Shown here in pieces: positions 38,944 through 48,632 of a DNA stretch of 64,000 bases. Location: positions 559,802-623,801 of the forward strand of contig LT598455.1 in assembly GCA_900074725.1 (NCBI GenBank), written 5' to 3'. Source of the DNA: Lachancea dasiensis. Its lineage: Eukaryota; Ascomycota; Saccharomycetes; Saccharomycetales; Saccharomycetaceae. Below the pieces are notes generated by a model. The model did no database searches. It saw only the letters and a program-made list of their open reading frames with translations, and was not told the DNA's origin. The translations under genes and the position numbers were made by a program. The stretch's first letter is position 1. Each line of letters opens with the position of its first letter.

Positions 38944-41115
38944 ATGAATCTCGCTCACGGCGGTGAGGAGGACCCTTCCCATCATACTGGCGGCGGAGGG
39001 GTACGTAATGGAAACACTGGGGACACTAGCGGCCCAAATCTGCAATCGAATAATCCCTTCAAACCAGAGGCGGAAGAGCGTGACCTCAAGGCGTTCACTG
39101 TTTCTGATGCCACCACAGGTGACAAAGGGCACGAAAGTGCTCCAAAAGAAGATCTTGAAAATGTCATGTTCTTGGGGAAAGGCAGTGGACCTCATGAGGA
39201 GGAGTTACATCGGACTAATGAGCCCGCCGATACGGATGCAACAGGTTTTACGGAACCACATCCTACTCGTGAATTGGATGAAAAGAATATATCTGATGTT
39301 CAAAAACCTCACAATAACGTTAAGAGTGGAACATTTGCTACTACACTACCTATTGATTCCGCAGTGCTTGCAAAGACAAGTAGTACTCCAGGTACTACAG
39401 CGGAGCAACATAAGAGGGGATTGTTTGGGTTAAAGGGATCCAAAAACGTTCCCGAGCCTGTAGAAAAAGATTCTCCGGAGCAGAAAAGTAACATTGTTCG
39501 CGATGCCTTTGGAAAGATGCATCTAGGTAGGAGAAGCTCTGGGAATTCTCATACACAGAGTGCAGTTGCTCCATCAACAGAGTCGGGCGCCGATAATCAA
39601 AATTCAGCTGGGCGTGAGGCAATCACGGAGAGGAATGGAGAGTATGATTCTGAGGCACACCACTTGTCACCATCGGAAGGTTCACAAGCTAGCACGAACA
39701 ATGGGGCTGCTTCCAAGGTGAAAGAACGAGATTTTGTTCTGGGGAGGAACGACAGGTTTGCGGATAAGCAACCCGACAAAAAGCTCAATCAAAGTGTTCC
39801 GGGGGTTGTTCAGACAGGAGGTCAAAAGCACCCCGCCGAAGAGCCAGACACGCTCACTGAGAGCGCACCCGTCACATCTGAAGTTGCAACTTCAGGCGTG
39901 GCCGAAGATGGCCGTCTTGCAGAGAAAATCGATCCTACCCTTGAAAGAAGAGAGATTCAAACCTCTGGCGGTATGTTGGGTGGAAACTACGATGTCACTG
40001 ACGCTTTCAACTCTCGTAGTAGAGAGGGAGACACTTTAGATCCCAAACCCCGCGAAGTAGACCCTCACCATGTCGAAGCTTCTTCGCAAGCAAAGGATGT
40101 AAATACTGGGGGTGGCACTTCAAATTTCCATAAGGCGGAGGGTGCGCCAGCGATATTGCCTGGGTCAAAAAATTTGGCAACGGAGATCCCAACACATCAG
40201 AAGGCGGAGCTTTCTCGCGATGAAGCTGCTGGGTACGAAGAATACCGGCCATCTGGGACCGAACAAGACCAGGATCAGGTCAAGGAGCTCGAAAGTGAAA
40301 GACGGCGCTCGTCAATTGCAGAGTCTACAGAGAGCACTGGCGAGCGTGCGAAGCCCAAGAGTAGGAGCATGAGTTTGGGTCAAGCACCATTCGCTACTTT
40401 GGGCAGGACCCTCTCCGGGAAGTCGCATTCTCGTAATGAAGACTCGGAAAGTCCTAAGGAACCTAAAGAACCTTCGAAAATTTCTACCACGTTTAAGGAT
40501 GCATGGGGTGCCATGACTGGAAGGCGCCGCAGTAGCCATGCTGAGCCAAAATCCGAGGAGTTCCAAGACACGGTTTTCAACAAGAAACTGGAACAGGAAC
40601 ATGGCAAGGTACCAGGTGCGGAAGCAGATAAGGGTGCCTTCTCGAGCGAGTCTCCTGAAACTAAAGCTAAACGTAATATAGCTATCACCAATACAGAGGA
40701 GTATCGCATGAAACACTCCCGGGAGATGCCTAAACCTTTAATTGAATCTGACTGGGGGGAGAATGAGGATGCTTATGCACGTGAAGTGGGTAACCGGCCA
40801 AGTCTTGTTGACCCTCACGAGCTTACCTACGGGGCTGTTGGCAGGAGGAAGTCATCTGCTAGTGAAGGCCAGCCAGCGTACGTAGCTCTAGGGTCGCACG
40901 GTAAGAGGAATGTGTCAATTGGTTCTGATGCTGAGGTGGGTCAGATGATGGATCCTGCACAGGTTCCAATTACGGAAGAGCCTTTAGAATATGATCGTAC
41001 TCCTCGCAGTGCCAAATTTAGCGAATTGAAGGAGAAACATATTGACCAACGTATCAGAACAGAGGCACATGACCGTCCTTCCAATGCGGCCGCGACCTAT
41101 GCCCGGGGAACTTAA
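38944..41115 (+). CDS. HBT1: Hbt1-like shmoo-tip protein
   Basis: The 723-residue product is entirely hydrophilic, rich in Glu, Lys, Ser and Gly, with no folded domain visible. A loosely repeated basic motif (DAFGKMHLGRRSS at about 180 and DAWGAMTGRRRSS at about 520) recurs and may be a functional linear motif. S. cerevisiae Hbt1 (YDL223C, 1046 aa) is a similarly disordered substrate of the ubiquitin-like Hub1, localised to the mating projection. Its paralogue is YNL195C. The call rests on composition, recurring motif and exact place between FMP45 and WHI3/4. Confidence 0.85.
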   Translation: MNLAHGGEEDPSHHTGGGGVRNGNTGDTSGPNLQSNNPFKPEAEERDLKAFTVSDATTGDKGHESAPKEDLENVMFLGKGSGPHEEELHRTNEPADTDATGFTEPHPTRELDEKNISDVQKPHNNVKSGTFATTLPIDSAVLAKTSSTPGTTAEQHKRGLFGLKGSKNVPEPVEKDSPEQKSNIVRDAFGKMHLGRRSSGNSHTQSAVAPSTESGADNQNSAGREAITERNGEYDSEAHHLSPSEGSQASTNNGAASKVKERDFVLGRNDRFADKQPDKKLNQSVPGVVQTGGQKHPAEEPDTLTESAPVTSEVATSGVAEDGRLAEKIDPTLERREIQTSGGMLGGNYDVTDAFNSRSREGDTLDPKPREVDPHHVEASSQAKDVNTGGGTSNFHKAEGAPAILPGSKNLATEIPTHQKAELSRDEAAGYEEYRPSGTEQDQDQVKELESERRRSSIAESTESTGERAKPKSRSMSLGQAPFATLGRTLSGKSHSRNEDSESPKEPKEPSKISTTFKDAWGAMTGRRRSSHAEPKSEEFQDTVFNKKLEQEHGKVPGAEADKGAFSSESPETKAKRNIAITNTEEYRMKHSREMPKPLIESDWGENEDAYAREVGNRPSLVDPHELTYGAVGRRKSSASEGQPAYVALGSHGKRNVSIGSDAEVGQMMDPAQVPITEEPLEYDRTPRSAKFSELKEKHIDQRIRTEAHDRPSNAAATYARGT

Positions 41116-43089
41116 TATGATATTTGATGAACTGCTTTTTGTATGCTATGTAGCGTTTTTTAATAATGACATGAAACGATTTCAAATTGTATCGATGGCC
41201 TTAGTAAACAAGTGCTCGAACTACGGCAGGATTTTAAGCTGCGATTGGGCCGCAGTTGAGGACGGAGGGCAATGGTTGGTGCAGATTCTTCATTACTGGA
41301 CACTTTGACGGCTGTATACATCACTACGCACGCCAATGTCATTAAACTCTGATTAATTATAACTTTGGATCTCCTCCGGGAACCTGGTTAAAGGTAGGCC
41401 AGCTTTTTATATACAGCCATAAACACAGCGTTGAGAGTCCTGGGAGTCAACGTAGAATTACCTCAAGCGAACTCTGATTAGCCAGTTGCACCTCACGTTT
41501 AGCGTGCTTGGCAATTGTTGGCACATTGATGACAAATATCGGCGGCTAACCAAGTTCACCGCAAGCTCAATATATCCCCTTGGGGTCCTATCGGCGGAGC
41601 CTTCAAAGGTTCTTATGTATAATAAAATGAACTAAGCATCAACCAAAACTTTAAAAAAACTACTTCTGGAAGAGAATTCAAGATGGCAATAGAGAGGCTC
41701 AAATATGGCTTGCGTGAGTTATCGCATTTACCGACTTTCAAGATTTGGAAAATAGCAGACAACACACCGTGGGTATAAAAATCTCTAACGCGTGGCTTTT
41801 CCGAGGGCCGGGATGGTACGAAGCTACAGGGCGGTCTGTTAGCTGGCTAGTCGCAACTATAGGCCTCGAATGAGCAGAGCGAAGTCGTATCCAAGGCGCG
41901 ATCGCATGGAGAAAGGCATACCTGCCGTTTTGAAGCACAAAATGGATTTATATTACCAGAAATATCCAAGAAATTGGGCTTTTGAGGCTAAAAAAATTCA
42001 GACAAACGTAACAGCTCGAGTTGGCTAGAATAGCCGAAGTACAAGCCCGCTCACCTGCCTAGATAAATCGCCTGTTGCTTGCTGAACTCCGAAAGATGGT
42101 GTCAGAAGACAACGTGGATGCCATTACCCTCTCGAAGCAAGATGAGGACACACACGTCCAAAACGATATAAGCATCGACATGCTGCTGGATATGTTCCTT
42201 ATACTTGTCATGCTGCCATCGGATCCCCTCAATGCTACGCTGGATTGGTCAATAGTTGGTGTCAACATCGCATTCACGCTTCCATTACGAGCTTTCTGCA
42301 ACCCGGAGAACTTGCACGTAAGTTAGCTAATCCGTGTGGTGCTGCTACCTTTGCTCGATGTCAAAAACTACAACTCGTTCGAGCACTGTGAACAGCTGTT
42401 CCCTCATCACCTAAGGCGTTGCGGAGCTTATTGGTAGTCAGAATTGCTGGCGTCCCAGAAGGCGTCGCATGGGCACGAGACAGAGCAGGTAATCTTACTA
42501 TGACAATCACCGGCTGAAAATTTTTACGTCCCTCCTAAACCAGAGGGTATTTTTCGACGACACGACAGAGATAATACAGACGAAATTGGTAAGGAAAGGA
42601 GGTAAAAAACACACAAAAATAAGGAAACAACAACGAAATTAAACTTCTAAACAGGTGGTTAGCACGCTTAAAAGAGAATTTTAACTTCTTTTCACGATTT
42701 CAAAACAGATTTCTCCACTAAATTTGAGAGTCTTCTGCAGAAGTGCTGGACTTTTGGAGATTCAAACGACAACAAGAGCCAAGCATCGTCAACAGAATTG
42801 GTGGACCTGATTTATCAGTGTAAGCTTTGTTTGCGTAACACGCGTACGAATCAAACACATATCGAGGCACACGCGCTCGCACACAGTTAGAGACACAGAG
42901 AAACACGCATTTGCTAACCCCACTGGCGACAATTCGCCTTCTCTGGCCTCATCTCATATTCACGCCACTCGCGCGGAAAACTGAGTATCTTTTACTAGCT
43001 AACGTCACGGTACGGTTAACCCCTAGCATCAGACCACAACTATCGCTAGAAGCTACCCTTCTCTTCATCGCTCATTTCACTAGCAGCAC
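41116..43089. other. Long HBT1-WHI3/4 spacer
   Basis: About 2 kb. S. cerevisiae carries SLZ1 (YNL196C) at the corresponding place on the YNL side, but I cannot recognise a homologue here. Small frames (31 codons at 41683; 83 codons ending near 42326) show no known motif. The last 500 bases are A-rich then C-rich, like the long leaders of regulated yeast genes, and are probably the WHI3/4 promoter and 5' leader. Confidence 0.5.
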
Positions 43090-44967
43090 ATGTCGGTGGT
43101 GAATTCAAACTCTTCGCCGTTGGAAAATGGCGGTTTCGGCCTATATCGCGGTTTCAGCACCAGCTCTGAAAAATTGGGGCCCATAACAACACCTGGTACT
43201 TCGTCTCCAGGTAAACAAGGCTCTATGACTCTGGCAGGCTCAAGCTCTAGCAACAACAACTCCCCATTGCATTTAGCCACCATGCTGAACAACCTGACTA
43301 TGAATGGAACTACTTCACAGGGGAATGCGGTTTCTCCCACTCCTGGACCCTTTGTGCTGAAACTGTCAAACATTCCAGAAGATATCACCATCAGGGAATG
43401 TCATGCCCTTTTTGCAGTTGCAATTGGTGTGTCCAACATTGAATTAATCAGAACCTCGAACAATACGAACAATTTTGACCAATCCAACGCGATTATTGCC
43501 AAATTTGATTCCTTGCATTTAGCATCGCAGTATGCTTCAATACTTGACGGAAAATTTCTAATATTTGGTCCGGAATATCCTTACAAGTTAAAGGTTGAAG
43601 TTTTTGACGAATCAACTCATCAGCATATCTCATTCCAGCAACAAGTTCAGTTATCTCCCAAGTATTCTGCTCAAGCCTTGCAATCTCAGACAAACCTGCA
43701 GCAGTCTCACGCCGGGGAGTCGGGCCATAGGCAACAGTCAACACAGTCACAGTCTTCAAAAGCCCAAGCACAGCCATCGCAAGTTACTCATGATCAACAG
43801 GACAGCCAGCCGCAAAACGCATTTCAGCTACCTAGTTCATCAAATGTGGTTTCTCCTCCTCAATCAGCATCCTCGGTCAAAAGACCTGGTCTGTATGCTC
43901 AGCGGTCCAGATTTTCGTTCTCGGATCCTTTCGCCGAGAACAATACTCAATCACAACCAGCATCTCATGACGTGGCTACAACACCGTTGAAATCTCAAGA
44001 CGCCGGTAAATCTTTCTTATTGATGGAAAACGATGAAATAAATGAAAGCATTTGGGGGTCTAATGGTGGCATGCCTTCTAGTATAGGAGGACTTGCGGCA
44101 AACTCCCAGCCAGCAACACCGTCGCTTGAGTGGGGAGCACCTCAAAGGAGACAGAGCTCATCGTTTTTTAATCCTGTTCCCACTAACACCGTTCCGTCTA
44201 ATGACATGCCGATGAACTTATCATCTACACTACCGCACCCAATGGGAGCAAACCTTCCACAGCATTCGAATTTGCCTTTCAGCATTGTGGGACATGGTCA
44301 AGCAACAAACACACCTTCTTCTTCGGACGTTGTTTTACCCCAGCAGAGTAGTGGACAGCAAGCTTCTCAAAACACTCTCCCGCCCGCTGTCCCGCAGTCA
44401 CAGGAACCTCAGAGCTCAAATGCATCCCAGAAGTCCGTAAGCCAAAGGCCTACCACATCGAAAGGATCTCAATCGAATCTCGTCATTCCGCAAAAAACAC
44501 CTTCGTCACCTTCCTTAGCGTCGACTGGAGGCATCTCTCAGGTAGATCTTTCATTGTTAGCTCGCGTTCCTCCTCCCGCCAACCCGGCTGATCAGAACCC
44601 ACCTTGCAATACCTTATACGTGGGAAATTTGCCCCCTGATGCTACTGAACATGAGCTTCGCCAACTGTTTTCAACCCAAAAAGGATTCAGAAGACTTTCT
44701 TTTAGAAATAAGAATACAAATGGTAATGGGCATGGACCAATGTGCTTTGTCGAGTTTGAAGACGTTGCCCATGCCACTCGTGCTCTTGCTGAGTTATATG
44801 GTAGGCAACTCCCTCGAACTAATACGAATCATAACAACAAGGGTGGCATTAGGTTAAGCTTTTCGAAAAACCCCTTAGGAGTTAGGGGCCCCAGCAGTAG
44901 AAGGAGTGGGAACGGGGGGAGCGTCGGTAACGGGAACTACAGCTACACCTCGGCCTTCAGTAAATGA
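43090..44967 (+). CDS. WHI3: Whi3/Whi4 RNA-binding cell-size regulator
   Basis: The 625-residue product has a divergent RRM-like domain at about 92-165 (FVLKLSNIPEDITIRECHAL), a long Gln/Ser-rich disordered middle (about 190-480), and a canonical RRM at about 510-590 with NTLYVGNLPPDATEHELRQL (RNP2) and GPMCFVEFEDVAHA (RNP1). Whi3 binds CLN3 mRNA, restrains Start and forms Q-rich mnemon assemblies; Whi4 is its paralogue. As a pre-duplication gene this is the ancestor of WHI3 (YNL197C) and WHI4 (YDL224C). The Q-rich middle and the C-terminal Gly/Asn-rich tail fit both. Confidence 0.96.
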   Translation: MSVVNSNSSPLENGGFGLYRGFSTSSEKLGPITTPGTSSPGKQGSMTLAGSSSSNNNSPLHLATMLNNLTMNGTTSQGNAVSPTPGPFVLKLSNIPEDITIRECHALFAVAIGVSNIELIRTSNNTNNFDQSNAIIAKFDSLHLASQYASILDGKFLIFGPEYPYKLKVEVFDESTHQHISFQQQVQLSPKYSAQALQSQTNLQQSHAGESGHRQQSTQSQSSKAQAQPSQVTHDQQDSQPQNAFQLPSSSNVVSPPQSASSVKRPGLYAQRSRFSFSDPFAENNTQSQPASHDVATTPLKSQDAGKSFLLMENDEINESIWGSNGGMPSSIGGLAANSQPATPSLEWGAPQRRQSSSFFNPVPTNTVPSNDMPMNLSSTLPHPMGANLPQHSNLPFSIVGHGQATNTPSSSDVVLPQQSSGQQASQNTLPPAVPQSQEPQSSNASQKSVSQRPTTSKGSQSNLVIPQKTPSSPSLASTGGISQVDLSLLARVPPPANPADQNPPCNTLYVGNLPPDATEHELRQLFSTQKGFRRLSFRNKNTNGNGHGPMCFVEFEDVAHATRALAELYGRQLPRTNTNHNNKGGIRLSFSKNPLGVRGPSSRRSGNGGSVGNGNYSYTSAFSK

Positions 44968-45431
44968 AGTTTGGAGGTACCCGCATCAGTTCATTTTTCA
45001 AGCTAGCCTATTTTTTTCATTTGAAGTGAAATACGGCTTTACACAAGGTTTTTATTATCCATTGAAAACTTACAACTAATCGTGAGTAATCTAGACCTGG
45101 CTGTCGCAAGGCTCCTCATGAATGTGTTCAAAGTCCATCAATAAGTTGTTTTCTAACTTTACTTGTATCCATATTACCTGATTGTCGTTCGCATTTTCGT
45201 TTTTGGGCCACGAAAGTATAAGCCCTTTGCTTGAATGTCAAGAAAGTCTCAAGCTCATTTTCTCTTCTGTCTTTTTCATTTTTGTTTGTCATTCTTCATG
45301 CTGCATTCCAAAACAACATCACCAATCAAGAGACTTTTTCTATATACATATACTTGTGCGTTGTAATATCTAAATCTGTCATTTCTATGATAATTCCATA
45401 TGGATCGAAACCTTAGAGAGCTGACCTCAAA
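44968..45431. other. WHI3/4-SHS1 convergent 3' spacer
   Basis: 464 bases of T-rich DNA between converging genes. No gene; it must contain both terminators. Confidence 0.55.
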
Positions 45432-47075
45432 CTAGACTCTTCCACTCACAATGGATGCTAGATCTGTCATACTTTCCTCCTTTTTTAGCTTCGTTTGCGT
45501 TGGCAGCGTCTGGGAAGCAGAGGTTGTTCTTGAACTCAAAGATGTGCTGGAGCTGTTTAAGTGTTGCTGACGCAGCAGACGTTCTCTCAGCTTCAAATCC
45601 GCAGCCCGTTTTTCAAGATCCTGAATGCGCTTCTGTAACTCCTTTGCGGACTGTGCTTCCAGCTCTTCTAACTTTTGTTGCTTCGCAATGATACGCTCAT
45701 GTTTCAAAACGTACGGAACTGTTTCCGATATGTTTCTTAGTTTAGATTTATCCGGAGAACCTGGTGCAGAGGATCTTGGCGAGCTTTTTATGTTGTTGAT
45801 AATCTCTTCATTACCGCGCCTTATACTTTGAGAAATTTGTCTAATGGCAGGAGATTCCATACCAGAACCATGGCTGATCGTTTTTGAGTCAGGAGTGGAG
45901 GGCGTTTCAGATTGCGGAGGCATGGCCAGAGAGTTAGATGACTTGAATTGACCTGTAGTGATCAAAGACGCGAAATTTGACAGACTTGGTGCGGCAGAGT
46001 TGCGCTTGTTGACGTCTCCGCTCTCTTTGTCAACATCCCAATCAGACACAGTGGATAATTTCTCTGCTCTGTAGTTCTCATAGAGAAAGTTTTGAGTAGT
46101 GTCCTTAAACTCTTGGAAATGAGAGCCAAATAATACATTTTTGAGAACGCGCAGATCTGAAACGTCGCTGTCGTCGATATTAATTTCGCCCCAAGGGTAT
46201 CTCCTGATAAATTGGCCACTATCGTTTCTCTCATCCGAGCACATCACAGCAAAAGGTTGTAACATGGCCAATGCTTGGTTTTCCTCTACGGTCTCCAGAT
46301 CATCTTCTTCAGGATCAACTTCAAACTTATAGACCGGTACGTTGAACCTTTCAATGTCATCCATAACCGTAGCTTTGAATTTGGCAAGCTCTTCGGTTGA
46401 GAACGAGTCGGCGCGAGAAATTATGGGAAGTACGTTGGTAAACCGTGAAAGTCTTTTCATCATCTCAACATCCATCTCTCTCAAGCCGTGTCCTGTTGGT
46501 GGAATGAAATACAGGGCAACGTGGACTCTTGTGTCTTCGAATCGAGGGTTTCTCTTTATCCTCGTTTCCTCCGCTAAGACTTGGTCGAACTGCTGCTCCA
46601 GAAAGCCGGTTATTTCATCAAAACACAGTGAGTTGTCGAGGTTTTCACCTAATCCGTACGATTTTACCAAGTTAAAGGAGATCTTGTCGGTATCAACACC
46701 GCCATTTTGCGTCATTGACGAACCGTCGCTGGACATGGATGCCCTCGAGGACAGTTTCTCCGATCCGGTAGAGATCTCCAATGACGTTGAAGTAATGGTA
46801 ACACCAGGCTCGAAATGCTCACGAGCTGGATCAAATTGTGCCATATGAGAAGGAATGCCATTCTTGGAATTGTAAGAAACAACCATCGTGGGCTTGACTA
46901 CCTTAACACGAGGGTTCTCTGGTAGACCAGGGACTTCCATTGCATATTTATGTGGGAAAATGGCCGTTTCCAAAAGGTTGTTAGCAAAGCTGGTCTTTCC
47001 GGTTCCGGAATCACCAACCAACAACATGGAATATGTGATACCGCGTTTGTGATCCTTTTTGCGGCCGTGCATCAT
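45432..47075 (-). CDS. SHS1: Septin Shs1
   Basis: The 547-residue product (S. cerevisiae Shs1 551) caps septin rods at the bud neck. The P-loop GDSGTGKTSF is at about 22-31, and the G4-like motif is SRAD in VLPIISRADSFS. The switch I/II region is degenerate, as in Shs1, and contains an acidic, Ser-rich insertion (about 85-130). The septin-unique region RYPWGEINIDDSDVSDLRVL is present. A Ser-rich linker with SP/TP sites precedes a coiled coil at about 460-510. Two adjacent ATGs start the frame; I use the first. YDL225W is next to WHI4 in S. cerevisiae. Confidence 0.97.
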   Translation of the reverse strand: MMHGRKKDHKRGITYSMLLVGDSGTGKTSFANNLLETAIFPHKYAMEVPGLPENPRVKVVKPTMVVSYNSKNGIPSHMAQFDPAREHFEPGVTITSTSLEISTGSEKLSSRASMSSDGSSMTQNGGVDTDKISFNLVKSYGLGENLDNSLCFDEITGFLEQQFDQVLAEETRIKRNPRFEDTRVHVALYFIPPTGHGLREMDVEMMKRLSRFTNVLPIISRADSFSTEELAKFKATVMDDIERFNVPVYKFEVDPEEDDLETVEENQALAMLQPFAVMCSDERNDSGQFIRRYPWGEINIDDSDVSDLRVLKNVLFGSHFQEFKDTTQNFLYENYRAEKLSTVSDWDVDKESGDVNKRNSAAPSLSNFASLITTGQFKSSNSLAMPPQSETPSTPDSKTISHGSGMESPAIRQISQSIRRGNEEIINNIKSSPRSSAPGSPDKSKLRNISETVPYVLKHERIIAKQQKLEELEAQSAKELQKRIQDLEKRAADLKLRERLLRQQHLNSSSTSLSSRTTSASQTLPTQTKLKKEESMTDLASIVSGRV

Positions 47076-47885
47076 CTTTCTTCAAATTCTGGGTTTTGGT
47101 GAGTAGTTAGAACGTGGACTTCAGCAATTGAAGGCCTGTTAGCAACACTTGACTCTCTCTTAAGTTTTGTAACCACACTGGAGGAGAGGTTTACGCTTTG
47201 TGATCTAATAAAACACGAAATTGTAGGAATGTACCATCTTTCGTAGAACATTACATAGTGACAATTGATAAGTGACAGCGAATAAACCAATGGCACTCCT
47301 ATGGCTCGAGCCATTGGCGTGAGTGAGAGAGGGACAGTGTACGTCACTTTCATTGTTTAATATGATCCAATCAGCTTGCTTTGAATGCTTCAAGATGTTC
47401 TTTCTGAGCGAGCAAACATGTGAAGTGGAATGAAACGATAAACACAATGGGTCCCTCGGCATGGTATGTTTGCTGAGTCTCACTCTCTATTTAGAAATGC
47501 CGTGTTCCTCTCCAATGACGCTTGAACCGTAGGCATAAGGTTCGAGATGGAATGTGCGACAGAATTGTACAAAGTGATACACTGGCGTGAAACAGCGCGC
47601 TAGCAGGAGGGCAACGGGGCGCTTGGCCTCACCGGTGTAGCTCCCATGTAGATTCAGCGACGCGCGCCATTGGTGGGTCATCGGTCAAAACAAATAGGAC
47701 GGCCACAAACCTTAACGGAAAGACGAAACCGCAGTAAGTAAGGCGGAGCCCATTATTGACTTGTGACGCACAGGCGGTCCATATCCAGCCTGCTGTGCCA
47801 TCATGGTGCTGTGGCGTTATAGTTCTTTGTCCAAATAAACGAGAATTTCTGCGATCTATGCCAGAGGCGTGCTGCACTGTTAGAC

Positions 47886-48077
47886 ATGATAAATAAGTCA
47901 GCGTGTGCCTTGCTGCAAAGTGGTACCAAGCTGAACACTACGATACTGAACAATCTAATCCAGCTTGAAACTCTCCTACAATCGCTGTCACGAAACAATC
48001 CTTCATGGCAAGTGATTGGCACTCATATTTTTGAGTTTTTGGTCTGTCATTCCCGAGATCGTTCATCACTCTATTAG
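47886..48077 (+). CDS. Candidate small protein, possibly DASH-subunit-like
   Basis: An ATG-started 63-residue frame reads as one amphipathic Leu/Ile-rich helix (LNTTILNNLIQLETLLQSLS) followed by NPSWQVIGTHIFEFLV. Size and the SW-x-x-IG-x-x-I pattern recall the small Dam1/DASH subunit Hsk3, whose C terminus contains SWLIGSYIYYM. There is no synteny support and such a short frame may arise by chance. I list it as a candidate only. Confidence 0.2.
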   Translation: MINKSACALLQSGTKLNTTILNNLIQLETLLQSLSRNNPSWQVIGTHIFEFLVCHSRDRSSLY

Positions 48078-48147
48078 ATAATGACATCTGTTATGTACTA
48101 ATCCTAAGTCAAACATCTGGGGCAGACAGGATTGAGTAGGGTATTCC

Positions 48148-48320
48148 AATATGAAATGTTTCGTTCTCGACAGCGTTTAACCTGTATTCATGTATGAAAT
48201 GTCTCGTCCTGGACAGCGTTTTACCTGTATTCATGTATGAAATGTCTCGTCCTGGACAGCGTTTAACCTGTATTCATGTATGAAATGTCTCGTCCTGGAC
48301 AGCGTTTAACCTGTATTTCA
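48148..48320 (+). repeat. 43-bp tandem repeat, four copies
   Basis: Copies begin at 48148, 48191, 48234 and 48277. Copies 2-4 differ at only one or two bases, while copy 1 differs at several. Each unit contains ATGAAATGTCTCGTCCTGGA and ends near CCTGTATTCA. There are no spacers, so it is not a CRISPR-like array. It lies 3' of RPL43 and its role is unknown. Confidence 0.93.
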
Positions 48321-48632
48321 TATATTGTGTTGTGAAGTATCCAATTCTACCGTGAACTCTAACCCGCTCTCCTTACCATTTGCCCTGGCATGCTCGCGGT
48401 TATTCTCGAGCAACGAGCTAGGGTATTCATAGCTTAGGGCTAACAAGTGTAGTTGGTGAGGCTCCCGAGTGGCGCTTCTCGCCGTCCTTCCTCACACACA
48501 GCCTGACATCCACGCCGTGTTGCGTCAGCCGCGGGTTGCACGCGCCCCCGCCCCGCCGGCCCGCTCTGATTTCAACTTAAAATGATAAACATTAATATCT
48601 AGATGCTATACATGATGGTACACACGCAACGC

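Larger units (their letters stand above)
47076..48632. other. SHS1-RPL43 spacer
   Basis: About 1.55 kb. It contains the SHS1 promoter, a 63-codon frame (47886-48077), the 43-bp tandem repeat (48148-48320) and a GC-rich patch at about 48520-48570. The S. cerevisiae synteny of SHS1 (GCS1, HO next) ends here, so a rearrangement breakpoint relative to S. cerevisiae lies in this interval. Confidence 0.5.

Noticed and set aside
40312-40716. 134- and 109-codon antisense frames under HBT1
   Set aside because: Shadow frames of a hydrophilic, Ser/Glu-rich gene.
42075-42326. 83-codon plus-strand frame ending next to a GTAAGT
   Set aside because: It begins at TTG, shows no known motif, and no branch point or downstream exon could be matched to the GTAAGT.
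47515-47535. GGTTCGAGATGG resembling a tRNA B box
   Set aside because: Flanks cannot pair as a T stem and no A box is found at the right distance.
48148-48320. 43-bp repeats considered as a CRISPR array
   Set aside because: Copies are directly adjacent with no spacers, and the organism is a eukaryote.
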